From CAIKZZ01 sp035604595 (lineage in GTDB: Bacteria; Pseudomonadota; Gammaproteobacteria; Steroidobacterales; Steroidobacteraceae), in contig DATNIE010000011.1 of NCBI GenBank assembly GCA_035604595.1, forward strand, positions 1 through 21,130: DNA of 21,130 nt, given 5' to 3'. The notes below the pieces were generated by a model. The model worked only from the letters and a program-made list of their open reading frames with translations. It was not told the DNA's origin and ran no database searches. Every line of letters starts with the position of its first letter. The first letter of the stretch is position 1. This document shows, piece after piece, positions 8,134-15,736 of the stretch. The position numbers were made by a program, and so were the translations under genes.

Positions 8134-8970
8134 CTAGCCGGGCCGGCGCCCCAGCGTCGCGCGCTCGAGCCCGGCGAGGTCGTGGCGCGTGCCGACGTGC
8201 TCAAGTCCGCCGGACTGAAACAGCGATCGCGTGGCTGCGCCCTGGGTGGCGCCGTGTTCGACGATCAGCGCTCCGCCGGGCACGAGGTGGGCACTCGCGC
8301 GGCGGGTGATCTCCTCGATCGCCTCCAGGCCGGTCGGGCCGGCCAGCAGCGCTGCGCGCGGCTCGTGGCGCAGCTCGGGGGCGCCGAGCTGCGGATCAGT
8401 CGCGGCGAGATATGGCGGGTTGGCGACGATCACGGCGTAGCGCGCGCCGGCGACCGGCGCGTACCAGCGACCGCACAGCGTGCGCGCGTTCGGCAGTGCA
8501 AGGCGCGCGCGGTTGCGTTCGGCCACGGCGATCGCCGCCGGGCTCGCATCGACCAGGTCGACGCGCGCCGTGGGCCGTTCATGGGCAATCGCGAGGCCGA
8601 TCGCGCCGCTGCCGGTGCCGAGGTCGAGCACGGCCGGCGCCGGCTCGTCGCTCAGGCGCTCGAGGGCGAGCTCAACGAGCAGCTCGGTCTCCGGTCGCGG
8701 CACCAGCACCGCCGGGTTCACCTCGAGCGTCAACGTCCAGAATTCGCGCCGCCCCAGCAGATAGGCGACCGGCTCGCCGGCGGCCCGGCGGGCGATCAGG
8801 GTCGCAAAGCGCGCCGCCTCCTCGGATGCCAGCGCACGCTCGGTGCGGGCCAGCAGGCGGCCGCGCTCGACGCCGAGCAGGTGGGCAAGCAGCAGTTCGG
8901 CATCCATGCGCGGGCTCGCGGAGGCGGTGACGAGACGCGCTGTGGCCTGCTCGAGCGCGGCACCGATCAT
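8134..8970 (-). CDS. prmC: Peptide chain release factor N5-glutamine methyltransferase
   Basis: PrmC (HemK) methylates the glutamine of the GGQ motif in release factors RF1 and RF2, using S-adenosylmethionine, and so raises termination efficiency. The 278 residues contain an N-terminal helical domain (about 1-85) that grips the factor. The Rossmann methyltransferase domain carries the AdoMet loop DLGTGSG (116-122) and the NPPY substrate motif (184-187). VLVPRPETELLVE just before the AdoMet site is a family hallmark. Its ATG overlaps the prfA stop by 4 bp (ATGA), so enzyme and substrate are made from one coupled message. Confidence 0.97.
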   Translation of the reverse strand: MIGAALEQATARLVTASASPRMDAELLLAHLLGVERGRLLARTERALASEEAARFATLIARRAAGEPVAYLLGRREFWTLTLEVNPAVLVPRPETELLVELALERLSDEPAPAVLDLGTGSGAIGLAIAHERPTARVDLVDASPAAIAVAERNRARLALPNARTLCGRWYAPVAGARYAVIVANPPYLAATDPQLGAPELRHEPRAALLAGPTGLEAIEEITRRASAHLVPGGALIVEHGATQGAATRSLFQSGGLEHVGTRHDLAGLERATLGRRPG

Positions 8971-10046
8971 TCGAGCGCCGCGAGCTGCTCCGCCTCGTAT
9001 TCGCGCGCGAGCGGCAGCAGCACCTCGTCCAGGTCGCCGTTGACGATGTCCTCGAGTCGGTACAGGGTCAGGTCGACCCGGTGGTCGGTGAGGCGTCCCT
9101 GCGGGAAGTTGTAGGTGCGGATGCGCTCCGAGCGATCACCGGTCCCGACCTGCAGCTTGCGGCTCGCCGCCTGTTCGGAGGTCTGCTTGTCGCGTTCGGC
9201 CTGCAACAGCCGGGCCTTCAGCAACGCCATCGCCCGCGAGCGGTTCTTGTGCTGCGAGCGCTCGTCCTGACACTCGACGACGATTCCGGTCGGCAGGTGC
9301 GTGATGCGCACCGCAGAGTCGGTCTTGTTGACGTGCTGGCCGCCGGCGCCCGAGGAGCGGTAGGTATCGATGCGCAGATCGGCATCGGCGATTGGTACGT
9401 CCTCGACGGCGGCGAGCTCGGGCAGGATCGCCACGGTGCAGGTCGAGGTGTGGATGCGCCCCTGCGCCTCGGTGGCCGGCACGCGCTGCACCCGGTGCGT
9501 GCCGGATTCGAACTTGAGGCGTGAATAGGCGCCCCGGCCGACGATGCGGCTGATGATTTCCCGGTAGCCGCCGTGCTCGCCGCGACTCTCGGACAGCACC
9601 TCGACCGTCCAGCCGTGAGCGTCCGCATAGCGGGAGTACATGCGGAACAGGTCGCCAGCGAAGATCGCCGCCTCGTCGCCGCCGGCGCCGGCACGAATCT
9701 CGAGGAAGATGTTGCCGTCGTCGTGCGGATCCTTCGGGATCAGCAGCTGCTGCAGGTCGGCTTCGGTGGTGGCGATGCGGGCGCCGAGCGCGCGCTGCTC
9801 CTCGTCCCCGAGCGAGCGCATCTCGGGGTCGGCATCGGCCGCGAGCTCACCGGCGGCGCGGACGTCGCGCTCGAGGTCGAGAAACGCGCGGAAGCGCTGC
9901 GCGACAGGCTCGAGGCGGGCGTACTCCATCGACAGCTCCCGAAACCGGTCGCTGTTGCCCTGCAGCGCGGGATCCGCGAGCAGGCGGGCCACCTCCTCGT
10001 AGCGGTCAGCGAGCCGCTCGAGGCGCCGGCGAATGGAGTCCCTCAT
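8967..10046 (-). CDS. prfA: Peptide chain release factor 1
   Basis: RF1 recognises UAA and UAG stop codons in the ribosomal A site and triggers peptide release. The protein has 359 residues. The codon-reading tripeptide is P190-A191-T192 (RVPATEAQGRIHTS), which identifies RF1 rather than RF2 (SPF). The catalytic GGQ is at 235-237 (SSGAGGQHVNKTDSA), with Gln237 as the PrmC target. ECQDERSQHKNRSRAM is the usual following helix. Its ATG overlaps the hemA stop (ATGA, 10043-10046) and its stop overlaps prmC. The hemA-prfA-prmC order is common in gammaproteobacteria. Confidence 0.98.
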   Translation of the reverse strand: MRDSIRRRLERLADRYEEVARLLADPALQGNSDRFRELSMEYARLEPVAQRFRAFLDLERDVRAAGELAADADPEMRSLGDEEQRALGARIATTEADLQQLLIPKDPHDDGNIFLEIRAGAGGDEAAIFAGDLFRMYSRYADAHGWTVEVLSESRGEHGGYREIISRIVGRGAYSRLKFESGTHRVQRVPATEAQGRIHTSTCTVAILPELAAVEDVPIADADLRIDTYRSSGAGGQHVNKTDSAVRITHLPTGIVVECQDERSQHKNRSRAMALLKARLLQAERDKQTSEQAASRKLQVGTGDRSERIRTYNFPQGRLTDHRVDLTLYRLEDIVNGDLDEVLLPLAREYEAEQLAALE

Positions 10047-11293
10047 TCGCGGTCCGTACCGAGGTCGAACAGGCGCCGGGCCGCCGAGACGAGCGCCTCG
10101 TCGCCGGATTCTCCGGCCTGACGCAGCCGGTGGGTCGGCGCGTGTATAAGCCTGTGGGTCAGCGTATCGGCGAGGTAGGCGAGCGCGTCCTGCGGGGAGC
10201 GGCCGCTGCCGAGCAGCCGCACGGCCTGCTCGAGCGTCTGGGCCCGCACCTGCTCGGCGCTGGTGCGCAATTCCCGAATCGTCGGCACCGCGTGCTGGCC
10301 GCGCAGACCCGACATGAAACGCGCGACTTCCTCCTCGATTAAAATCCGGGCCTGGCGCGCTTCGTCCTGGCGCGCGTGCAGGTTCTCGGCGACGAAACTC
10401 TGCAGATCGTCGATGGTGTAGAGGTACACGTCCTCGAAGTCGGCCACCGCCGCCTCGATGTCGCGCGGCACGGCGATGTCGACCATGAACATCGGCCGCC
10501 GCCGCCGCGCCGCGAGCGCCGCAGTGACGTCGGCGACGGTAATGACCGCGTGCGGACTCGCGGTGCTGGTGACGACGATGTCCGCGTCGGGAAGGTGCTG
10601 GGCGAGGGCGTCGAGCGTGATCGCCGAGGCGTTGAACTCGGCCGCCAGCGCCTCGGCCCGGTCGAGCGTGCGGTTCGCGATGATCATGCGCTTAAGGCCC
10701 TGCGCGTGCAGGTGGCGGGCGGCGAGCGCGATCGTCTCGCCGGCGCCGACGAGCAGCGCCGTGTGCTGGGTGAACCCTGCGAAGATCCGCCGGGCAAGGC
10801 TCACGGCCGCGTAGGCGACCGACACGGCGTTGGCGCCGATGCGGGTTTCGGTGCGCACTCGCTTGGCGACCGAGAACGTCGCCTGGAACAAGCGGTTGAG
10901 CGTCGGCCCCACCGTGCCGCTCTCCTGGGCCGCGCGGTAGGCATCCTTGAGCTGCCCGAGGATCTGCGGCTCGCCCAGCACCATCGAGTCGAGTCCGGAG
11001 GCGACCGCAAAAGCGTGCTCCACCGCGGCGGCGTCCTGCCACTCGTAGAGGGATCCGGCGAGGTTGCGCCCGACGCCGTGATAGTTCTCGAGCCAGGTGC
11101 CGAGGCCCGCCGGCTGGTCCACGACGCAGTAAAGCTCGGTTCGATTGCAGGTCGAGACGATGACATTTTCGCGCGCACCGCCGCTGGCGAGCGCGCGCAG
11201 GGCATCCGGCAGATGACTGGGGTCGAAGACCACCTTCTCACGCACCTCCACGGGTGCCGTGCGATGGTTGATCCCGACGACAACGAGCGGCAT
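10043..11293 (-). CDS. hemA: Glutamyl-tRNA reductase
   Basis: HemA reduces Glu-tRNA(Glu) to glutamate-1-semialdehyde with NADPH, the first committed step of C5-pathway tetrapyrrole synthesis. With ATG 11293 the protein has 416 residues and starts PLVVVGINHRTAPVEVREKV, matching the E. coli start. The catalytic cysteine is Cys49 in VSTCNRTELY. SGLDSMVLGEPQILGQLKDA and the nucleotide-binding ALLVGAGETIALAARHL follow, then a C-terminal dimerisation helix region. The frame is open far upstream to 11926, but that overlaps the divergent TPR gene and is not family-like. It is first in the minus-strand cluster and competes with GatCAB-type pathways only indirectly, through the Glu-tRNA pool. Confidence 0.97.
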   Translation of the reverse strand: MPLVVVGINHRTAPVEVREKVVFDPSHLPDALRALASGGARENVIVSTCNRTELYCVVDQPAGLGTWLENYHGVGRNLAGSLYEWQDAAAVEHAFAVASGLDSMVLGEPQILGQLKDAYRAAQESGTVGPTLNRLFQATFSVAKRVRTETRIGANAVSVAYAAVSLARRIFAGFTQHTALLVGAGETIALAARHLHAQGLKRMIIANRTLDRAEALAAEFNASAITLDALAQHLPDADIVVTSTASPHAVITVADVTAALAARRRRPMFMVDIAVPRDIEAAVADFEDVYLYTIDDLQSFVAENLHARQDEARQARILIEEEVARFMSGLRGQHAVPTIRELRTSAEQVRAQTLEQAVRLLGSGRSPQDALAYLADTLTHRLIHAPTHRLRQAGESGDEALVSAARRLFDLGTDRE

Positions 11294-11323
11294 GCGGGGC
11301 CTGGACGGGTCGGGTAGCTGAGG

Positions 11324-11352
11324 ATTGTCCGGTACCGAGCCGGGCAGGGCAA
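11324..11352 (-). promoter_or_regulatory. Putative hemA promoter
   Basis: On the minus strand TTGCCC (11347-11352) and GACAAT (11324-11329) are 17 bp apart, each 4 of 6 to the sigma-70 consensus. The predicted start near 11317 would give a leader of about 24 nt to the hemA ATG. It lies in the 111-bp gap shared with the divergent TPR gene. Matches are modest, so this is a candidate only. Confidence 0.35.
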
Positions 11353-11392
11353 GCATACTCCCCTGGGCCGGAGCCGCCGCCGGCCCTTGGGA

Positions 11393-11398
11393 TATAGT
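11393..11398 (+). promoter_or_regulatory. Possible -10 box next to the TPR gene start
   Basis: TATAGT (5 of 6 to TATAAT) ends 6 bp before the ATG at 11405. No good -35 lies at 16-18 bp upstream. If it is used, transcription would begin at about the A of the start codon and the mRNA would be leaderless, which would agree with the lack of any Shine-Dalgarno sequence there. Confidence 0.3.
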
Positions 11399-11404
11399 GC
11401 CGGC

Positions 11405-13069
11405 ATGCAAAACCAGCGTCGTTGCCGCACCCTCGCCGCGCTCGTCGGCCTTGCGGTGTGTGCTGCTGGCTGCACCGGGCTCGCCCCGCGGGCGGAGCCC
11501 GGCGTGCGCATGCTGATGGCCGAAGTCGCCCTGGAGCGCGGCGAGTACACGTTCGCCGCGCGCGAGTACCGGCTCGCCGCCGCGGCGAGCAAGGATCCGG
11601 AGATCGCCGAACGGGCGGCACGCGTGGCCTTCGATCATGGCCTGGACCGGGACCTCGAGCGCACTGCGCGAGAGTGGCTGGCCAGGGATCCGAAGAGCGA
11701 GGTCGCCCGGCGCTTCGAGGCGGTGGCGCTGCTGCAGCTGGATCGGCGCGCCGAAGCCGCGCAGCAGTGCGGCATGCTGATCGAGACGGCCTACAGCTCG
11801 CCGGCCGACGCCTTCCTGGCTCTGAACGAGTCGCTCTCCGAGGTGCGCAACGACACCGGTGCCGCCCGCACGGTCGGCCTGCTCGCGGCGCGTTACCCGA
11901 CAGTTCCAGAAGCCGGCTATGCGCACGCCTCGCTGGCACTCGCGGCGGGCGATTCGCCCACCGCGCTCGGCGCCATCGCCCAGGCGTTGCTGCTGCGGCC
12001 CGGCTGGCGCGAGGCGCGCTGGCTCGAGGCCCGCGCCCGGATCGCGGCCGGCGACTGCGCGCGCGGCGTCGGTGAGGCGAGTGCGCTCGCAGCCGAGTCG
12101 ACCGACGCGGACCGGCTCGTGTATGCGTGGCTACTGGCAGCGTGCGATCGGGCCGCCGAAGCGCGGCCGTTCTTCGAGGATCTGGCCCGCGGGCGCGTCA
12201 CGCGCGCCGAGGCCCTGGAGGGCCTCGCGAGCCTCGACGTCGAGGCGCAGCGCTGGGACGAGGCGACCAGCCGCTACACCGAGATGCTGGCCACCGGGCG
12301 CAACACCGACCGCGCCTTCTTCGGACTCGCGGTGGTCGCGGAGCGGCGCGGCGATGCGCCGCAGGCCGTGCGGCTCTACTCACGGGTCACGGCGGGGCCA
12401 CGCGCCATCGCGGCCCAGCTGCGTGCCTACCGCCTGCTGCTCGACCAGGGCGAGCCCGCCACGGCCGCTCGCCAGCTCGACGACTTCGTCGCGACGGTGA
12501 CCGAGTATCGCGTGGCGGTGACGGCGGGGCGCGCCCAGATTCTGGCGGAGGTTGGCCGCGGCGCGGACGCACTCGCGCTGCTCGACCGCGCGATAGCCGC
12601 CTACCCCGACCGCGAGGAGCTCCGCTACGCCCGGGCGACAGTGCTCGAACGCACCGGTGCGGTCGAGCGCGCGCTGGCGGAGCTGAGCGACATCGCGCGT
12701 ACGCGGCCCGCGGATCCGACCGCCCAGAACGCGCTCGGTTTTACGCTCGCCGATCACGGACTGCGTCTGCCCGAGGCGGAGGCGCGGATTCGGGCTGCGC
12801 TGGCCGAGCGCCCGGACAGCGCGGCGATCCGCGACAGCCTCGGCTGGGTGCTGCACCGCCGTGGTCAGACCGCCGAGGGCCTCGAATGGCTCAAGCGCGC
12901 GTACGCGGCCGATCCGGATGCGGAGATCGCCGCGCACGTCGGCGAAGCGCAATGGACGCTCGGCGACCAGGCAGGGGCACAAAAGACCTGGCGCGAGGCG
13001 CTGGAGCGCTCCCCGGGTGACCCGCACCTCAAGGAGTCGCTCGCGCGGCATGGCGGCGGCGAGCCGTGA
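11405..13069 (+). CDS. TPR-repeat lipoprotein
   Basis: The protein has 554 residues. The N-terminus is a lipoprotein signal: positive MQNQRRCR, a hydrophobic stretch, then a lipobox ending AAGC with Cys23 as the acylated residue (Thr at +2, so outer membrane is expected). The rest is a chain of degenerate tetratricopeptide repeats, rich in Ala, Arg and Glu, for example near AQNALGFTLADHGLRLPEAE and SLGWVLHRRGQTAEGLEWLK. Such repeats form protein-binding superhelices; the partner is unknown. From memory, a TPR lipoprotein occupies the same place, between hemA and lolB, in Pseudomonas (PA4667). Its stop overlaps the lolB GTG by 4 bp, so it is probably an outer-membrane assembly or trafficking factor, an inference from position. 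Confidence 0.9.
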   Translation: MQNQRRCRTLAALVGLAVCAAGCTGLAPRAEPGVRMLMAEVALERGEYTFAAREYRLAAAASKDPEIAERAARVAFDHGLDRDLERTAREWLARDPKSEVARRFEAVALLQLDRRAEAAQQCGMLIETAYSSPADAFLALNESLSEVRNDTGAARTVGLLAARYPTVPEAGYAHASLALAAGDSPTALGAIAQALLLRPGWREARWLEARARIAAGDCARGVGEASALAAESTDADRLVYAWLLAACDRAAEARPFFEDLARGRVTRAEALEGLASLDVEAQRWDEATSRYTEMLATGRNTDRAFFGLAVVAERRGDAPQAVRLYSRVTAGPRAIAAQLRAYRLLLDQGEPATAARQLDDFVATVTEYRVAVTAGRAQILAEVGRGADALALLDRAIAAYPDREELRYARATVLERTGAVERALAELSDIARTRPADPTAQNALGFTLADHGLRLPEAEARIRAALAERPDSAAIRDSLGWVLHRRGQTAEGLEWLKRAYAADPDAEIAAHVGEAQWTLGDQAGAQKTWREALERSPGDPHLKESLARHGGGEP

Positions 13070-13659
13070 ATCGGCCGGCCCTCGCGCTCGGAGCGCTTGC
13101 GGCGCTCGCCGGGTGCCATGGCCTCCCGTCGCGACCGGATCTCGCACCGACTCCAGAGGTACGCGCGCTGCTCGCCTCGATCCCCGACTGGCGGGCGCAG
13201 GGCCGCGTGGCGGTGCGCTCCGCCGCCGGCGGCTTCAATGCCAGCTTCGACTGGCACGAAAGCGGGGAGCGCGGCGAGCTCGGGGTGCGCGGACCCTTCG
13301 GCGCCGGTGCCGCGCGGATCAGCCGGACTGCCGAGCTCATCCGGATCGAGTCCGGTCAGGGACCGACGCTCGAGGTTCCATGGCCGTTCGACACGCTCGA
13401 GCCCGCCCTGACCGCGCGGCTCGGCTTCCCGCTGCCCATCGAACCGCTGCGCTACTGGGTACTCGGCGTGCCGGCGCCGGGACTGTCGAGCGAGGCGGGA
13501 CAGGAGGGCGAGTTCCGGCAGGCGGGCTGGACCGTCTCGCTCGCCGGCTTCGGGCCCGTGAACGGCGCGCCGGGACCGCTGCCCTCGCGCCTGGTCCTCA
13601 CGCGCCAGTCGACGCGCATCCGCGTGATCATTGATTCGTGGCAGGTGGGGACACCGTGA
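13066..13659 (+). CDS. lolB: Outer-membrane lipoprotein receptor LolB
   Basis: LolB accepts lipoproteins from periplasmic LolA and inserts them into the inner leaflet of the outer membrane; it is itself a lipoprotein. The 197 residues begin with a short signal peptide and a clear lipobox LAGC with Cys17. Family features are WRAQGRVAVRS near residue 43, the LRYWVLGVPAPG stretch, QAGWTVSLAGF and RLVLTRQSTRIRVIIDSW at the end. The start is GTG at 13066, inside the GTGA overlap with the TPR gene; no strong Shine-Dalgarno sequence precedes it, so it likely depends on coupling. It overlaps ispE in the same way at 13656-13659. The lolB-ispE-prs order is shared with E. coli and Pseudomonas. Confidence 0.93.
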   Translation: MNRPALALGALAALAGCHGLPSRPDLAPTPEVRALLASIPDWRAQGRVAVRSAAGGFNASFDWHESGERGELGVRGPFGAGAARISRTAELIRIESGQGPTLEVPWPFDTLEPALTARLGFPLPIEPLRYWVLGVPAPGLSSEAGQEGEFRQAGWTVSLAGFGPVNGAPGPLPSRLVLTRQSTRIRVIIDSWQVGTP

Positions 13660-14552
13660 GCGCGGCCCCGTGGCCGGCCCCGGCCAAGATCAACCTGTTC
13701 CTGCACGTCACTGGCCGGCGGCCGGACGGGTACCACGAGATCCAGACGCTGTTTCAGCTAATCGACCTGACCGACGAACTGCGGATCGTCGTCCGCCGCG
13801 ACGGGGTGATCGCCCGCGTCGGCGGGCCGGCGGAGGTCGCACCGGAGGCGGACCTCGTGGTCCGCGCCGCCCGGCTGCTGCGCGAGGTCGCCGGCGACAG
13901 CTCGCTCGGCGCCGATCTCGAGCTCTCGAAGCGGATTCCGATCGGCGGCGGGTTGGGAGGCGGCAGCTCCGATGCCGCGACCGCGCTCGTCGCCTTAAAC
14001 GAGCTGTGGGGACTTGGCTTGGGGACCGAGCGCCTGACGGCCCTGGCGCGGATCCTCGGCGCGGATGTGCCGGTGTTCGTGCATGGCACCGCGGCCATCG
14101 GGCGCGGCATCGGCGAACTGCTCGAGCCGGTCGAGCTCGCGCCGGCGACCTTCGCGGTCATCTTTCCGGGGGTCCCGGTCGCGACCGCCGAGGCTTTCCA
14201 GGCGCCTGAATTGACAAGAAATTCTCCCATCATCACAATAACCGGCTTTCTGTTGCCAGACTGGCCAGTGCGGACGCTGGCGGGCCGGAACGATCTCGAG
14301 TCGGTGGTCGCGGCACGGCACGCGCCGGTGCGCGCGGCACTCGAGTGGCTCGGCCGGCGCGGCGAGGCGCGGCTGACGGGCTCCGGCGCGTCGGTGTTCG
14401 CCGCGTTCGGCGACCGGGCGGCCGCGCAGCGCGCGCTCACCGGTCTTCCGGCCGCGTGGACCGGGTTCGTGGCGGCGGCGCTGCCGCGCTCGCCGCTGGC
14501 GGCCCGGGTGGCGGCGGAGCGGCGCGTCGGCCGGCAGCCGGGAGCGGCTTGA
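13656..14552 (+). CDS. ispE: 4-diphosphocytidyl-2-C-methyl-D-erythritol kinase
   Basis: IspE phosphorylates the 2-hydroxyl of CDP-methylerythritol with ATP in the MEP isoprenoid pathway. With GTG 13656 it has 298 residues. The GHMP-kinase fold is shown by PAPAKINLFLHVTGRRPDGYHE with catalytic Lys11, the phosphate loop PIGGGLGGGSSDAAT (95-109), LGADVPVFVHG with Asp137, and the C-terminal LTGSGASVFAAF. The start was chosen over the in-frame GTG 13638 because 13656 makes a GTGA overlap with lolB and has AGGTGGGG at 13643-13650. Codons around 14205-14255 are unusually AT-rich and hold a promoter-like sequence. The last 15-20 residues are a basic, alanine-rich tail. Confidence 0.95.
   Translation: MSAAPWPAPAKINLFLHVTGRRPDGYHEIQTLFQLIDLTDELRIVVRRDGVIARVGGPAEVAPEADLVVRAARLLREVAGDSSLGADLELSKRIPIGGGLGGGSSDAATALVALNELWGLGLGTERLTALARILGADVPVFVHGTAAIGRGIGELLEPVELAPATFAVIFPGVPVATAEAFQAPELTRNSPIITITGFLLPDWPVRTLAGRNDLESVVAARHAPVRAALEWLGRRGEARLTGSGASVFAAFGDRAAAQRALTGLPAAWTGFVAAALPRSPLAARVAAERRVGRQPGAA
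14211..14239 (+). promoter_or_regulatory. Putative internal promoter for tRNA-Gln and prs
   Basis: A perfect TTGACA -35 (14211-14216), a 17-bp AT-rich spacer and CACAAT (14234-14239, 4 of 6 to TATAAT) lie inside ispE. This AT-rich patch stands out in otherwise GC-rich coding DNA. Transcription would start near 14246, about 315 nt before tRNA-Gln. From memory E. coli prs is also expressed with a long leader from upstream of its own start, so an internal promoter here makes sense. Confidence 0.5.
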
Positions 14553-14561
14553 GGTTGCGGG

Positions 14562-14636
14562 TGGGGCGTAGCCAAGTGGTACGGCAGCGGATTTTGATTC
14601 CGCCATGCGAAGGTTCGAATCCTTCCGCCCCAGCCA
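14562..14636 (+). tRNA. tRNA-Gln (anticodon UUG)
   Basis: The 75-nt gene folds as a complete cloverleaf with encoded CCA. The acceptor stem TGGGGCG (14562-14568) pairs with CGCCCCA (14626-14632), the discriminator is G, and CCA is at 14634-14636. The anticodon stem GCGGA/TCCGC encloses the loop TTTTGAT with the anticodon TTG at 14594-14596. The T-arm contains GGTTCGAATCC. A weak U1-A72 first pair is a known tRNA-Gln identity feature in bacteria. It lies 9 bp after ispE and before prs, as in Pseudomonas from memory, and is probably cut out of a longer ispE/prs transcript. Confidence 0.97.
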
Positions 14637-14679
14637 CTATCGTGGGCGGATGGACGTAGCGATCGCGGGGGGCCAGGCA

Positions 14680-15633
14680 GTGTCCGAGTCGCAGATGGCG
14701 GTGTTCGCGGGGAACTCGAACCCCGGGCTGGCGCACGAAATCGCGCGCCACCTGACGCTGCCGCTCGGTCGTGCGTGGGTCGGGCGCTTCAGCGACGGCG
14801 AAGTGACGGTCGAGCTGATGGAGAACGTGCGCGGGCGCGACGTGTTCATCGTGCAGCCGACCTCACCGCCGGCGAACGATCACCTGATGGAACTGCTGGT
14901 GATGGCCGACGCCTGCAAGCGCGCGAGCGCCGGGCGGATCACGGCCGTGATCCCGTATTTTGGCTATGCGCGCCAGGACCGGCGGCCGCGCGCGACGCGC
15001 GTGGCGATCACCGCGAAGCTGGTGGCGAACATGATCGCGGGCGCCGGCGTCAGCCGCGTGCTGACGATCGACCTGCACGCCGACCAGATCCAGGGGTTTT
15101 TCGACATCCCGGTGGACAACGTCTACGCCTCGCCGGTGCTGCTCGGCGATGCCTGGCGACAGAAGTACGAGCGCATGATCGTGGTGTCGCCGGACGTCGG
15201 CGGCGTGGTGCGGGCGCGTGCGCTGGCGAAGCGCCTCGACGATGCGGATCTGGCGATCATCGACAAGCGCCGGCCGCGGCCAAACGAATCGAAGGTGATG
15301 AACATCATCGGCGATGTCGAGGGCAAGAGCTGCGTCATGGTCGACGACATGGTCGACACCGCCGGCACGCTGTGCCAGGCGGCGCAGGCACTGAAAGACG
15401 AAGGTGCCGCCAAGGTCGTCGCCTACATCACGCACCCGGTGCTGTCAGGCAACGCGATCGAGCGGATCTCGGGCTCGGTGCTCGACGAGCTCGTCGTCAC
15501 CGACACGATCGCGCTTAGGGAAGAGGCGCGCCAGTGTCCGAAGATCCGCCAGCTGTCAGTGGCGGGGCTCCTCGCCGAGACCATGCGTCGCATCCGCGAC
15601 GAGGAGTCGGTGAGCTCGCTGTACATTGACTGA
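14680..15633 (+). CDS. prs: Ribose-phosphate pyrophosphokinase (PRPP synthetase)
   Basis: Prs makes 5-phosphoribosyl-1-pyrophosphate from ribose 5-phosphate and ATP for nucleotide, His, Trp and NAD synthesis. Motifs are FAGNSNPGLAHEIA, GRFSDGEVTVE, YFGYARQDRRPR (ATP loop), DLHADQIQGFF (131-141), IDKRRPRPNES and the PRPP loop VDDMVDTAGTL (221-231). The start is uncertain. GTG 14680 gives 317 residues, close to the E. coli length, and has a G6 run at 14667-14672; ATG 14650 (327 residues) and ATG 14695 (312) are alternatives. The frame is also open to an ATG at 14605, but that is inside tRNA-Gln. It sits 43 nt after the tRNA and before rplY. Confidence 0.96.
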   Translation: MSESQMAVFAGNSNPGLAHEIARHLTLPLGRAWVGRFSDGEVTVELMENVRGRDVFIVQPTSPPANDHLMELLVMADACKRASAGRITAVIPYFGYARQDRRPRATRVAITAKLVANMIAGAGVSRVLTIDLHADQIQGFFDIPVDNVYASPVLLGDAWRQKYERMIVVSPDVGGVVRARALAKRLDDADLAIIDKRRPRPNESKVMNIIGDVEGKSCVMVDDMVDTAGTLCQAAQALKDEGAAKVVAYITHPVLSGNAIERISGSVLDELVVTDTIALREEARQCPKIRQLSVAGLLAETMRRIRDEESVSSLYID

Positions 15634-15652
15634 TCGACGAGCCGAGTTTTTT

Positions 15653-15675
15653 CCCGGCGGCACCGTGCCGCCGGG
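15653..15675 (+). repeat. Strong hairpin in the prs-rplY gap
   Basis: CCCGGCGGCA-CCG-TGCCGCCGGG is a perfect 10-bp stem with a 3-nt loop in the 103-bp gap before rplY. A T6 run (15647-15652) lies directly before it, not after, so it is not a standard rho-independent terminator on either strand. A partial third copy of the arm (CCCGCCGGG) follows at about 15679. It could be an mRNA processing or protection element, or an L25 leader structure. Confidence 0.5.
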
Positions 15676-15736
15676 TGACCCGCCGGGAGCCGTTCTGGTC
15701 GCGGACCGCTGCCGGTGTTACTGAAAGGAGTGATCG

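Noticed and set aside
13638..13655. GTG 13638 as the ispE start
   Set aside because: GTG 13656 has the GTGA overlap and a better-spaced AGGTGGGG; the extra six residues are not needed.
14605..14649. ATG 14605 as the prs start
   Set aside because: It lies inside the tRNA-Gln gene and the added residues are unlike any Prs N-terminus.
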